A stretch of 45,320 bases of DNA from NCBI RefSeq assembly GCF_047470865.1, contig NZ_JAZDRH010000026.1, positions 1-45,320 on the forward strand, written 5' to 3'. Under the pieces are notes generated by a model. It worked only from the letters and a program-made list of their open reading frames with translations, was not told the DNA's origin and ran no database searches. This DNA comes from JAZDRH01 sp047470865. Its GTDB lineage: Bacteria; Pseudomonadota; Gammaproteobacteria; Pseudomonadales; Pseudomonadaceae. The position numbers were made by a program, and so were the translations under genes. Below are positions 7,616 to 15,742 of this stretch, piece by piece; within the stretch, counting starts at the first letter, position 1; every line of letters begins with the position of its first letter.

Positions 7616-9210
7616 CAGACCTCCTCCTGCATAGGCGCTCTTGGAGGTAGCTGTAAATGCTGATCAGCTTGTTTGGCTAGCCTGAGATCATGCGTGATCA
7701 AAATAATGTTTTTACCATACTCATGCGCTAATCGTTTTAGCTGGTTAAATACAGCATCAGCCGTTCCTTGATCCAAAGCACTGGTAGGCTCATCAAGCAA
7801 TATACAAGAAGCATTCGATAAGAAAGCACGCGCTAAATTAAGGCGCTGCCGCTCACCACCCGATAACGTTAACGCCTGTACGTCTAACTCGACATTTAGC
7901 TGGGCCTGCGTCAGCGCCATTGCATAGTGTTGATTAGTCGCTTGTGGTGCAGATAACGCAAGATTTTGCCTAACAGTGGCATCAATTACATCAGCGCCTT
8001 GAGGAATATACAGGAAGGTTTGATGACGCGTTTTTTCTGTTAGGCAACTGGCATCTATTTGCCCAACTTTTACACAGCCTTGCTGCACTGTTTCTAAACC
8101 GGCCAAAACACGCAGCAAGCTGGACTTTCCAATACCACTAGGGCCTGTAATAGCAGTTATTTTAGAAGGAGAGAATATGTAATTTAACTGACTAAATAAT
8201 TGTTGGTTAGCTATTTTTAAACTCATATTCTCAAGTTTTATAGGTTCAGACTTAGTGACTAGCGTTTGCGTGCCATGGCTAAGTAAGCGTTCTTTTAATA
8301 GTGCAGACAATCGCTGTGCAGCTTGGCGACCTTGACTTACATAATCTAACCCGTGCCCTAGTTTTAATGCAGGTGTAACAATGGCCAAACTAAATAATAA
8401 TGCAGCCGCCAATTCATCAATCGGCTGATTGTAAGTAACAGCATAAGCAATAGCGAAAGTAGCAACAGCTTGCAACAGCGCACTAGCCAGGGCGGCAATG
8501 TTAGCGACTCGTCCAATACGCGTTAGCATGCCATCAATAAAGCGCTTACTTGCTCGACTAAAAGCGGCCAGCGCCCCTGCTTCAGCCCCATAAATACGGT
8601 TAACCTGTATACCTCGCGCATAGTCATCAATAGAAAGCGCAATATCCCCCATTACTTCTGCTTGGTTTTGCGCGTACCTTGCCATTATTTTAGGAATCAA
8701 CAGCAGATAACACAGGGCAGCAACAGCACCTGGAAGTAATATCAATAGCGCACTTGCACCAGCATAAATCACTAATAAAACAATAGAGGCTATTGGTACC
8801 ACTAAAAATGTAGCTATCTCACTGGGCAAATGAGCTAATAAATGGTGTAAAGCAGCAATATCATCAGCGACCAGACGCTTTAAAGAATCGCCTGAATAAC
8901 GGGCTAAAACACTGCTCGGCAAACGTAATAAATGCCTAGCTACCTTGCGTTTAAGGCTCGCTGCAAAACGCGCTTCTGCTGTATGGGATAACCAAGCAGC
9001 CAACCCTGCAAGTAAGGCTGCTAAACAACAAAAAGCAAGCGTTAGGCAAACCCATAATGAACTATAGTCCAGCACTAACTGTACTAAACACCATAGAGCA
9101 GCTAACAGCCCTAAGCCTGAACTTGCAGCGGCCAAAGTACCTAAACTTAAACCTAATAAAGCGGGCTGAAATGCCTGTGCTAATTCTGGAGGAATTAATT
9201 TTTTCTGCAT
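7615..9210 (-). CDS. ABC half-transporter, IrtA/YbtP-like (first of pair)
   Basis: A 531-residue fused membrane and ATPase protein. The membrane domain (about residues 15-290) carries VADDIAALHHLLAHLPSE (114-131), which matches the D-alpha-LHHL-AH pattern I associate with YbtP/IrtA-type siderophore importers built on an exporter fold. The ATPase has Walker A GPSGIGKSS (K362), signature LSGGE (449-453), Walker B CILLDEPTSALD and the switch histidine ITHD. It is first in the operon, 70 bp downstream of a Fur-box match. By analogy it would import ferric siderophore across the inner membrane. It lacks the extra siderophore-interacting domain of IrtA. CydD is the alternative. Confidence 0.65.
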   Translation of the reverse strand: MQKKLIPPELAQAFQPALLGLSLGTLAAASSGLGLLAALWCLVQLVLDYSSLWVCLTLAFCCLAALLAGLAAWLSHTAEARFAASLKRKVARHLLRLPSSVLARYSGDSLKRLVADDIAALHHLLAHLPSEIATFLVVPIASIVLLVIYAGASALLILLPGAVAALCYLLLIPKIMARYAQNQAEVMGDIALSIDDYARGIQVNRIYGAEAGALAAFSRASKRFIDGMLTRIGRVANIAALASALLQAVATFAIAYAVTYNQPIDELAAALLFSLAIVTPALKLGHGLDYVSQGRQAAQRLSALLKERLLSHGTQTLVTKSEPIKLENMSLKIANQQLFSQLNYIFSPSKITAITGPSGIGKSSLLRVLAGLETVQQGCVKVGQIDASCLTEKTRHQTFLYIPQGADVIDATVRQNLALSAPQATNQHYAMALTQAQLNVELDVQALTLSGGERQRLNLARAFLSNASCILLDEPTSALDQGTADAVFNQLKRLAHEYGKNIILITHDLRLAKQADQHLQLPPRAPMQEEV

Positions 9211-9279
9211 AAATGTTCCAACGCAACCTGCGCACTAATGACTAGCAGTCAGTTTAACGTTAGAAAACAAAGGAAATCA

Positions 9280-9298
9280 AGTAATGAGAAGCATTATC
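9280..9298 (-). promoter_or_regulatory. Putative Fur box upstream of ABC/STAS/TetR operon
   Basis: AGTAATGAGAAGCATTATC matches 15 of 19 positions of the classical Fur consensus GATAATGATAATCATTATC, counted by hand. It lies 70 bp upstream of the first ABC gene, which implies iron-repressed expression. Confidence 0.6.
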
Positions 9299-9470
9299 AA
9301 TAAATTATCTAATAACTCATTGATTATAAAGAATTAATTACTAACACCTATAAAATAATGACAGTTCCAGACTATCGCCCTGTATCAACAATCCAATTAT
9401 GCCTTACAAGCGCTACAGACTGCGCCACGGCTAAGCTGAGCAATTTTTATCAATTTAATTTACTAATTAA

Positions 9471-9498
9471 TTGATTTTATTAAAAAAATCCATATAAT
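9471..9498 (+). promoter_or_regulatory. Sigma-70 promoter of initiator tRNA
   Basis: TTGATT (9471-9476) and a perfect TATAAT (9493-9498) are separated by 16 bases. The mature tRNA begins 6 bases after the -10 box, leaving almost no 5' leader. Confidence 0.8.
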
Positions 9499-9504
9499 AG
9501 GCGG

Positions 9505-9581
<77 letters not shown>

Positions 9582-9587
9582 ATTTAC

Positions 9588-9622
9588 AAAGCCCTGATAA
9601 CTTAATTTATCAGGGCTTTTTT
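9588..9622 (+). terminator. Terminator of initiator tRNA
   Basis: A 13-bp stem, AAAGCCCTGATAA / TTATCAGGGCTTT, has a 6-base loop and is followed by further T residues. It starts 6 bases after the tRNA CCA end. Confidence 0.9.
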
Positions 9623-9845
9623 ATGTTTGATACTTTTCTATTCCACCAGCCAAACACAGCCCACCCTATCTAGCAGAAACGCTATTTTCCTGATTTAGCT
9701 TGTAATAGGGTTCCAAAGCCCTGCCCTGCATTCAATTGTATAAAAGCCAGCTTTTTATAATTTTTAAAGGCTATTTAGTTTAATTTTTTGTAAATCAACC
9801 TGCTTTTTAGTTACAGCTTTACTTGCATTAAAAACGGTCTTTTCT
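9623..9845. other. Intergenic region after initiator tRNA
   Basis: A+T-rich sequence between the tRNA terminator and the end of the DUF998 gene. An imperfect inverted repeat around 9738-9760 (TATAAAAGC / GCTTTTTATA) could be a weak end point for the minus-strand DUF998 transcript. Nothing else is supported. Confidence 0.4.
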
Positions 9846-10472
9846 TTAATGTACTTGTCTAAGCCGCAACAAGAAAAGAGCCAAGACCATCAACCAAACC
9901 ACCTGAACAGCATAATTTAAGCGTTGATACAGCCCAAAATTAACACCTTCCTCTACTGCTTTTGCCATAAAAGGTAGTAGACCTATCGCTGCTAAAGCGG
10001 TGAGTAAAGAAAAAATAATAAAGCCGTCACTGTGCAAATATTTTTTTGATAAAAACAGCCAAATAATATTGGCTAGTAGCAAGCTAAAAAACATCACTAA
10101 GCCTGCCCAATTATGAATACTTTGGCTTAGCAATTGAGAATCCAAATTACACCTAATATCACAAGTAAAATAACCTGCTAGCGCACTGCTTAAACCATGA
10201 ATAATAATTAACAGACCCGATAAAATTACCCATTTAGATATTTTAAAATTCACAATCAGCACGTAGCCAAATGTACAAAACAGTATTGCTAATGGATAAT
10301 TATTAATTAAAGGCGACAAGCTATGGACAGGCGAACCTATAGCACCTAGCTCACTCATAGCTTGGTTGAAATGGCTATATTCAGGGTAAAATACGCCTGT
10401 CACATAGACACCAATAGCAAGCCAGAATGGAATAACTACAGCAGACCAATAGAGTTTCGACGTACTTTTCAT
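9846..10472 (-). CDS. DUF998-family integral membrane protein
   Basis: A 208-residue protein with about six hydrophobic segments. The family pattern is visible in FNQAMSELGAIGSP after the first helix and in the central AGYFTCDIRC...IHNWAGLVMF, with two cysteines close together and a conserved His-Asn. DUF998 proteins are inner-membrane proteins without a settled biochemical role. It is a single gene with more than 200 bp of non-coding sequence on both sides. A redox or metal role for the paired cysteines would be speculation. Confidence 0.75.
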   Translation of the reverse strand: MKSTSKLYWSAVVIPFWLAIGVYVTGVFYPEYSHFNQAMSELGAIGSPVHSLSPLINNYPLAILFCTFGYVLIVNFKISKWVILSGLLIIIHGLSSALAGYFTCDIRCNLDSQLLSQSIHNWAGLVMFFSLLLANIIWLFLSKKYLHSDGFIIFSLLTALAAIGLLPFMAKAVEEGVNFGLYQRLNYAVQVVWLMVLALFLLRLRQVH

Positions 10473-10699
10473 CTAACCTGACCTTGTCTATTAAACCAAT
10501 CAAACTACTATTAATCATAATCCAAATAAAATGACAATAATTTAATGACATTGTTGAATCTTTAATAAAAAATTACCATCAACTAAAAATAGCTATGTAT
10601 TAATTGGCCGTTTACGGCTTCATAATCAACCAAGCAGATACAGTCCGCGGTACAGCTTAAGAAGCCTGCTTAAAGTTAGTAGAGCACACAAGCAACAGC

Positions 10700-12091
10700 C
10701 TACCACCACCAAAACATATAACCCCATGCGATATTCACAAGCGCTAAACCTGCGAGTAGCCAAGCAAAAGACAAAACTAAACGGATGCCTGAGCTCCAAA
10801 GTTTAAGGATTTTAAAGCCCAGCCAAGCTACCGCTAGACTAGAAACCAGTAAGATGCCAAGACGAATATCATTAGCCCACCAAGTTTTAATGCCTTCATG
10901 CTTAATCAGGCTCAGTGTGGTAGCAGAAAGCCCTAAAAATACACCTGCACCTGCAATAGGAATAAATGCTTGTGCTAAATGATAAATACGCTGTTTGCTA
11001 ATCTGCCCTACAGTTGCCACAGCACTAGTAATACACACCAAAATACTGCTACCTAAAACTGCTGCTGTACCAAGAATATAAGTCAGAATACACAAGCCAT
11101 CTAACCATGAAAAAACATCATTATTCTCAGGGTAGTTAGTTAATAAGAACCAAGGTGTGTTGGTATCTAAAATCCACCAAATTTCATGATCAACAAAAAA
11201 CTCAGCCAACATGAGCTTGTAATCAATAAAAATCGGGCTAACTGTCCAATGGAATGCACCAATAGCAATACCCAATAGACCATAAATAATCAGCATCATT
11301 TGCCAAAATGTGGCCTCACTAGCACCTAGGCGTACCACTTCATCAGTAGGTGAGCGAAATGTTAAATCAATCGCATTATGATAGCCGCTACAGCGTCCAC
11401 ACATGTGACAACCACTGGCGCCCTGCATGCTACGTAGCGGCTGCAAAGGTGCACAGTTAACAGGCGCAACCTTAATTAAGTTAGCTTTTTCGTGTTGCAG
11501 GTTAGCATCCCAAGCGGACTGATCAACCTTATAGTAGACAGGTGCTAATTTTGATAACAACGCAAAAACGCCATTCACAGGGCATAAATATTTACACCAA
11601 GCGCGCTTTTGTTTGGCATAAATAAAACCTACAACGATAGCCGCTACTGTTGAGCCGCCTAATACTAAAAGAACGGCCCATGGATACTGGTACACACTGA
11701 CTAGCTGACCATAAATAGTTGTCAACGCAAAAGCGACAAAAGGCCATCCGCCCCAGCGCATCCACTTAGGAATAGGTCGTCCAACGCTATGTTTTGCTGC
11801 CCATTCTGTAAGTGCACCTTCAGGGCACATAACGCCGCACCAAAATCGCCCAAGAAAGATCATGGAGAGTAAAACGAAAGGCCACCAGATACCCCAAAAA
11901 CAAAACTGTGCAAACACCGTAATGTTGTTCAGTATACGTGCATCATTATCAGGTACAGGATAAAAACAAGGCACTATAATTAGGACGGCGTAAATCAGCA
12001 CTATCGCCCATTGAATACCCAGAATAACCTTACGGTGATCACGCATCCAATTGCCAGCATAAGCCAAATACACGGAAAATTTATTTTGCAT
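10700..12091 (-). CDS. ftrD: FtrD-like polyferredoxin membrane protein
   Basis: A 463-residue NapH-type membrane protein. Cytoplasmic iron-sulfur motifs are visible as WCGVMCPEG (C85, C89), WCKYLCPVNG (C166, C170) and GCHMCGRC (C228, C231, C234), with C213 nearby, among several membrane helices. FtrD of the Bordetella/Brucella FtrABCD ferrous iron system is a protein of this kind, thought to pass electrons during oxidation-coupled uptake by the FTR1 permease. It is the last gene of the operon, separated from the permease by a GC-rich hairpin (12107-12131). The iron-sulfur clusters and the neighbours make the assignment good; direct electron partners are unknown. Confidence 0.8.
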   Translation of the reverse strand: MQNKFSVYLAYAGNWMRDHRKVILGIQWAIVLIYAVLIIVPCFYPVPDNDARILNNITVFAQFCFWGIWWPFVLLSMIFLGRFWCGVMCPEGALTEWAAKHSVGRPIPKWMRWGGWPFVAFALTTIYGQLVSVYQYPWAVLLVLGGSTVAAIVVGFIYAKQKRAWCKYLCPVNGVFALLSKLAPVYYKVDQSAWDANLQHEKANLIKVAPVNCAPLQPLRSMQGASGCHMCGRCSGYHNAIDLTFRSPTDEVVRLGASEATFWQMMLIIYGLLGIAIGAFHWTVSPIFIDYKLMLAEFFVDHEIWWILDTNTPWFLLTNYPENNDVFSWLDGLCILTYILGTAAVLGSSILVCITSAVATVGQISKQRIYHLAQAFIPIAGAGVFLGLSATTLSLIKHEGIKTWWANDIRLGILLVSSLAVAWLGFKILKLWSSGIRLVLSFAWLLAGLALVNIAWGYMFWWW

Positions 12092-12106
12092 GAAGCTATA
12101 CCTTCA

Positions 12107-12131
12107 GCCAGCGAGTCAGGCTCTCGCTGGC
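12107..12131 (-). promoter_or_regulatory. Intercistronic stem-loop between ftrC and ftrD
   Basis: A 9-bp perfect stem, GCCAGCGAG / CTCGCTGGC, with a 7-base loop sits in the 50-base gap between the permease stop and the ftrD start. No T-run follows, so it looks more like an RNA-stability or processing element than a terminator. Confidence 0.6.
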
Positions 12132-12141
12132 ATGGGTTGAA

Positions 12142-12975
12142 TTATTTACGTTTTACAACTTTGAATAAAAACCAGATAACCAGCCAATAGGCTCCAAAAC
12201 AAATGAGGCTGTACCAAGTAGGTTGTGAACGATAAGCAAATAAGGACGCCAACAAACTACCTGTAGAGCTAGAATCATTAAGCCAATCTGAAATATTCCA
12301 AACTGGATCTAACAGCCACTCTGCTAGTTCCCAATCAAGATTGCTTTCGCCATAATCCAATACGCCTTCCATGCCTTTTAAAAACAACGAAGCACCAAGG
12401 AAAAGCAAAACTATGGTGGTAATTTTGAAAAATAGCTGCCATGACATAAAGCGTTTAGTCGCTTGGAAGCAATAAAAAGTTAGAAAGGCCAACACTAAAC
12501 CTAGCGCACACTGCCCTATAAATGGCCAAAGCGTTTCGCTGGTTAATGCAAAAATAGTACTGGAAAGAAAGACCACAATTTCACTGCCCTCACGGGCTAT
12601 AGCAATAGCTGTAATGAGGGTCACACCTAACCAGTTAGCATTGGCTACATGGGTTGATAAGCCCTGCTCTAAATGCTGTTTAAGATGACGCCCATGCTGA
12701 CTCATCCAATACACCATTTGCACAATCAATACTGCTGCAAATAACTGCATGCCTATCATAAAGAGGTCGTAGGTTTCCCCTTCGAGAATACTCGATAAGC
12801 CATAAATACTAGCCGCAAGAAAGGCAGCTAATACTAAACCAATCACCACACCTAACAGGAGAAAACGCTTACCTGTTTTGCCTTCTGGCAAAGTGGTTAA
12901 CCATGCATACAAAATCCCAATCACCAATAGCGCTTCAACTGCTTCACGCCAGACTACAAATAATACTTGTCCCAT
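12142..12975 (-). CDS. ftrC: FTR1-family ferrous iron permease (FtrC/EfeU-like)
   Basis: A seven-helix inner-membrane permease of 277 residues from the ATG at 12975. Both FTR1 iron motifs are present: REAVE at about residues 10-14 in the first helix and REGSE at about 128-132 in the fourth. These glutamates bind iron during transport. The frame extends five codons further to a TTG at 12990 inside ftrB, but the ATG 4 bases after the ftrB stop, with GAGTGA just upstream, is the better start. Position between the cupredoxin and the polyferredoxin identifies the FtrABCD type rather than the EfeUOB type. Confidence 0.88.
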   Translation of the reverse strand: MGQVLFVVWREAVEALLVIGILYAWLTTLPEGKTGKRFLLLGVVIGLVLAAFLAASIYGLSSILEGETYDLFMIGMQLFAAVLIVQMVYWMSQHGRHLKQHLEQGLSTHVANANWLGVTLITAIAIAREGSEIVVFLSSTIFALTSETLWPFIGQCALGLVLAFLTFYCFQATKRFMSWQLFFKITTIVLLFLGASLFLKGMEGVLDYGESNLDWELAEWLLDPVWNISDWLNDSSSTGSLLASLFAYRSQPTWYSLICFGAYWLVIWFLFKVVKRK

Positions 12976-12979
12976 GTGT

Positions 12980-13306
12980 TCACTCTGCAATGATGGTGCC
13001 GTGCGGCTTGTCTAAATGAAAGTCATCAAAAAAGCTGTAGGTACCTGGACGCAATCGTGCAATCACAACCACAGATTTGGCACCAGGCGCCAGCACTTTT
13101 TCTTTACGTAGCTGAGTACTTTCAAATTCCACAGGGGAAGTACCTGTATTTCTCACTTCAATACGAATGCGTGTATTTGCAGGTACTGTAAAGGTGTTAG
13201 GAATAAGATCACCGTCTTTCATTTCTAGTTGAACAGTAACGGTTTCAGCAGCTATAGCATTTAAGCTAAAAATACCTAGCCAAAAAGCGACTAAAAAATG
13301 ACGCAT
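12980..13306 (-). CDS. ftrB: Periplasmic cupredoxin-like protein (FtrB)
   Basis: A 108-residue protein with a signal peptide (MRHFLVAFWLGIFSLNAIAA, likely cut after A20) and one cupredoxin-like beta sandwich. The segments IRIEVRNTGTSPVEFES and LRPGTYSFFDDFH are typical of the single-domain cupredoxins in FtrABCD and EfeO systems. It is thought to oxidise Fe(II) or hand it to the permease in the periplasm. The classical blue-copper Cys is absent, as expected for this branch. It is second in the operon, 62 bp after ftrA, with a hairpin in that gap. Confidence 0.8.
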   Translation of the reverse strand: MRHFLVAFWLGIFSLNAIAAETVTVQLEMKDGDLIPNTFTVPANTRIRIEVRNTGTSPVEFESTQLRKEKVLAPGAKSVVVIARLRPGTYSFFDDFHLDKPHGTIIAE

Positions 13307-13332
13307 AATAAGTTTCCTTGGTTTAACGCAAG

Positions 13333-13352
13333 AAGGCAGCCTAAGCTGCCTT
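13333..13352 (-). promoter_or_regulatory. Stem-loop between ftrA and ftrB
   Basis: An 8-bp perfect stem, AAGGCAGC / GCTGCCTT, with a 4-base loop lies in the 62-bp gap. There is no long T-run. It could protect the ftrA message or partly terminate, so that the periplasmic protein is made in excess. Confidence 0.55.
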
Positions 13353-13368
13353 ATCTATCAGTGGTTAA

Positions 13369-13923
13369 TTAATAACCGCCTTTTTTACCAATACCTGCGT
13401 AAACGAAATCCCAAGATACAGTGAAGGGTTCCCACCATGCAGCTACGCCAGTTTCTTTATCAATATGACGACCAAAGTCAACTTGCTCATTGGCAGATGG
13501 CGGAAGAATGGTGTATGTCACTCGGTATTTCCCAGGTCCTGCCATTTTGATATTTTCACCATAATGTGGCCCATCATTAGCGACCATAGGCATAAATACG
13601 CCTTCTTGAACTGGGCTTTTGCCGTCTAACTTTTGTAGTTGATATTTAACGGTTAAATACGGCATCCAGTCGCCTTCGGCAAAGCCATTAGGATTATCTT
13701 CTGTGGCATGAATATCGGCTTCTAAATGAATGTCTGCTTCTACTGCCGGCAAATGCTGACTATGATTTTTACCATGATCCATAGTCACTGGCTGCAAATA
13801 CACACCCGCTATTTCCATACCATGTTTAAGAATGGGCTGTCCTACAGGATATTCTTTGGCCCAGCTTGAAGTTGCAAAAAGTGCAACTGAGCAAGCGAGA
13901 GCAAGATGGCTTAGCTTAGACAT
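13369..13923 (-). CDS. ftrA: P19/Tp34-type periplasmic iron-binding protein (FtrA)
   Basis: A 184-residue protein with a signal peptide (likely cut after A22, SSWA/KEYPVG). The Fe2+ transport P19 fold is shown by GMEIAGVYLQPVTM, the acidic-histidine stretch EADIHLEADIHA, GDWMPYLTVKYQL, VANDGPHYG and the C-terminal WDFVYAG. P19 proteins bind copper and iron through a Met/Glu/His set and feed FTR1 permeases in the periplasm. It heads the four-gene operon, 70 bp downstream of a Fur-box match, so expression should rise when iron is scarce. Confidence 0.88.
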   Translation of the reverse strand: MSKLSHLALACSVALFATSSWAKEYPVGQPILKHGMEIAGVYLQPVTMDHGKNHSQHLPAVEADIHLEADIHATEDNPNGFAEGDWMPYLTVKYQLQKLDGKSPVQEGVFMPMVANDGPHYGENIKMAGPGKYRVTYTILPPSANEQVDFGRHIDKETGVAAWWEPFTVSWDFVYAGIGKKGGY

Positions 13924-14252
13924 TGGATCACCTTATTTAAGTCGTTGAGAATTGAGTTGATGCTCGAAAACTAAATAAAAGTGTAATTCTGTAGCTAATG
14001 AGAACCAATATCATTAGTCTTGAAAAATTTTCCGCTTAACCTTTAATTAATTGCTTGATTTTCACCTTAATATAAGCTGAATGCGATTTATTGATGCACT
14101 TTAACCTTGTTCAACACGGCTGTTTTTCTAGTTAAGCGGCTATTAGCTGCGATCTTCTGTCGCAGCCTTAAAAAGCACCAATTCACTACTCAACATATAT
14201 AATTGGCACTATAAAATTATCAATAATTTAATCTATTAAGGAGCCACCTATT
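13924..14252. other. Intergenic region upstream of ftrABCD
   Basis: This 329-bp gap holds the ftr promoter region with a Fur box (13994-14012). Near 14146-14166 is a 7-bp inverted repeat, GCTGCGA / TCGCAGC, with a 7-base loop, which may help end the minus-strand transcript of the YqaA-like gene, although it has no T-run. No coding frame is supported. Confidence 0.5.
13994..14012 (-). promoter_or_regulatory. Putative Fur box upstream of ftrABCD
   Basis: GCTAATGAGAACCAATATC matches 15 of 19 positions of the classical Fur consensus, counted by hand. It also sits in a longer inverted repeat (TAATGA ... TCATTA). It lies 70 bp upstream of ftrA. Confidence 0.65.
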
Positions 14253-14660
14253 TTAAAAAAACTGCAATAAACCGATTAAAATCAAATACCTTGCAGATTT
14301 ACCTATAAACAGATAGATAACGCACTGCCCAAAAGGTAAGCGTAACCAGCCAGCAGCAACAGGCAAAGCATCACCAATAACAGGCACCCAAGCCAATAAC
14401 ATACTTAAACTACCATAGTCTTGAATAAGCGTTTGAATACGTGGATTAAATGGTTTTTTAGGCGGAAAAATACGTCCAATCAGCAAAGAAGTCATACTGC
14501 CTAGTGTATTGCTCACACTAAGTACCCCCCATGCCACCCAAGCGTATGCTTCATAACTTTGCAGAAACACCACTAACGCTACTTCTGAGCTGCCAGGCAA
14601 TAAAGTAGCCGAGGTAAATCCAGAGGCAGCCAGCAACCCTAATGCGCTCAGCGGTAACAT
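14253..14660 (-). CDS. YqaA-like membrane protein (DedA/VTT superfamily)
   Basis: A 135-residue protein with three to four hydrophobic segments. It matches the short YqaA branch of the DedA/VTT superfamily in length and in the motifs LLPGSSEVAL near the N-terminus and AWVPVIGDALPVAAGWLRLPF in the middle. VTT proteins are thought to move or scramble lipids or to support membrane energetics; the function of YqaA is not established. It starts 2 bases after the stop of the unknown 359-residue protein, so the two are translationally coupled at the end of the aminotransferase operon. Confidence 0.8.
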   Translation of the reverse strand: MLPLSALGLLAASGFTSATLLPGSSEVALVVFLQSYEAYAWVAWGVLSVSNTLGSMTSLLIGRIFPPKKPFNPRIQTLIQDYGSLSMLLAWVPVIGDALPVAAGWLRLPFGQCVIYLFIGKSARYLILIGLLQFF

Positions 14661-14662
14661 AA

Positions 14663-15742
14663 CTAACCTGCAGTAAAGGCTTTATGACGAATATATCTAA
14701 CTGCAACATGCTGAAAAAGAGTAACGAATGTTGAGAAAAATACACCCACTAGGCTAAATATAAAGGCTACAGCTGTAGCTATCATGATTTTGGCGTAGCG
14801 GCTGTATTTACTCATTTGCTTAAACAAACGGTTTTTCCCCATCATCTCTAACGCTACTATTCCTCTCGATTTGCTCACTTTAGCTAAACGCCCTAATTTA
14901 GCCGCATCATGGGCATCATCAATGGTATTGACATATTTGATGGTGCGCGCAAATCCGGCACCACGTAACATATCGCCTACGCCACCTGCCAACTGTGTAA
15001 TGTTTTGGTATTTTTCAGAGTTAATTGCTTGTTTAAGTAATCTAGGTTCGCTCACCCAACCCTTTGGTACTTTTGAAAAGTCCAGTAAACCTGCAGTATT
15101 ACGCACTAAAAAGCGAGTTAACTTGCTATTTAAGCGCTTTGCATTTTTAGCCGCCTTAATAAAACCTGCACCTACTTTAATGGATAAAGAACTCCCAACT
15201 GTGCCTACTGCTGCCGCTGTTGCGCCTAAACCTACCACAGATAACGCAACATTTAACTGGTCAACCTCTTGATCATTTTGCCAGTGTCCATATTCAATAA
15301 TTAAAGAGCGCACATCCCCTACAGGCGTCATTTCAGTAACCACATTGCAGGTTTGGGCAAAACTAATCGGGCAATGTTCAGGGTCACGCACACACTGCCA
15401 ACAATCTTGCGCTGCTGCCCAATAGCCACGCTCTTCACTATCTCTTAACTCAATTTGCTCTAACAACGCTGTATTAAGAGAAAACTTCTGCTCTTGAGCA
15501 TATTCTTGCATAAGGTCTATGACTAACCAATCTGCTGGTGTCTCAAGCAAAGCCTCGCGTAATTTTTGCTCTACTTTGGTTTGATCCGCAAATACAAGTA
15601 AACTGCGCTCAATATTGCGTTGTAGCTCATCCTCAGTCACATCAATTAGAAAACTCACATATGGATGAGTGGCTAACTGGTATAGCTGCCAGCCGCCATA
15701 CAAAGAAATACAAAGCGATAAGGCTATCCAAAACTTACGCAC
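14663..15742 (-). CDS. Unknown 359-residue membrane-anchored protein
   Basis: I do not recognise this family. It starts at a GTG directly after the amidase stop. The N-terminus has one hydrophobic helix (about residues 5-22). A soluble domain follows, with a four-cysteine cluster at C114, C117, C124 and C132 (CWQC then CPISFAQTC). Next come a glycine/alanine-rich stretch (about 165-195) and a basic helical region. A C-terminal hydrophobic helix spans about 316-340. The glycine/alanine stretch resembles membrane-active or phage-tape-like helices but is not diagnostic. It lies between the omega-amidase and YqaA genes with almost no spacing, so it is co-expressed with them. A cell-envelope role is the most one can infer. 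Confidence 0.6.
   Translation of the reverse strand: MRKFWIALSLCISLYGGWQLYQLATHPYVSFLIDVTEDELQRNIERSLLVFADQTKVEQKLREALLETPADWLVIDLMQEYAQEQKFSLNTALLEQIELRDSEERGYWAAAQDCWQCVRDPEHCPISFAQTCNVVTEMTPVGDVRSLIIEYGHWQNDQEVDQLNVALSVVGLGATAAAVGTVGSSLSIKVGAGFIKAAKNAKRLNSKLTRFLVRNTAGLLDFSKVPKGWVSEPRLLKQAINSEKYQNITQLAGGVGDMLRGAGFARTIKYVNTIDDAHDAAKLGRLAKVSKSRGIVALEMMGKNRLFKQMSKYSRYAKIMIATAVAFIFSLVGVFFSTFVTLFQHVAVRYIRHKAFTAG

Noticed and set aside
6074..9210. CydDC (cytochrome bd assembly, thiol exporter)
   Set aside because: Also a coupled pair of fused half-transporters, but both proteins are shorter than typical CydD/CydC, no cydAB is nearby, the membrane motifs (DDIAALHHLLAH) look like YbtP/IrtA, and a Fur box precedes the operon. 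Kept only as an alternative.
10473..10699. Terminator for ftrD or promoter for the DUF998 gene
   Set aside because: Only weak inverted repeats are seen (around 10655-10675) with no T-run or clear boxes, so nothing is annotated.
14551..14745. Small minus-strand frame of 64 codons
   Set aside because: It overlaps YqaA and the end of the unknown membrane protein in another frame and has no ribosome site or family signal.
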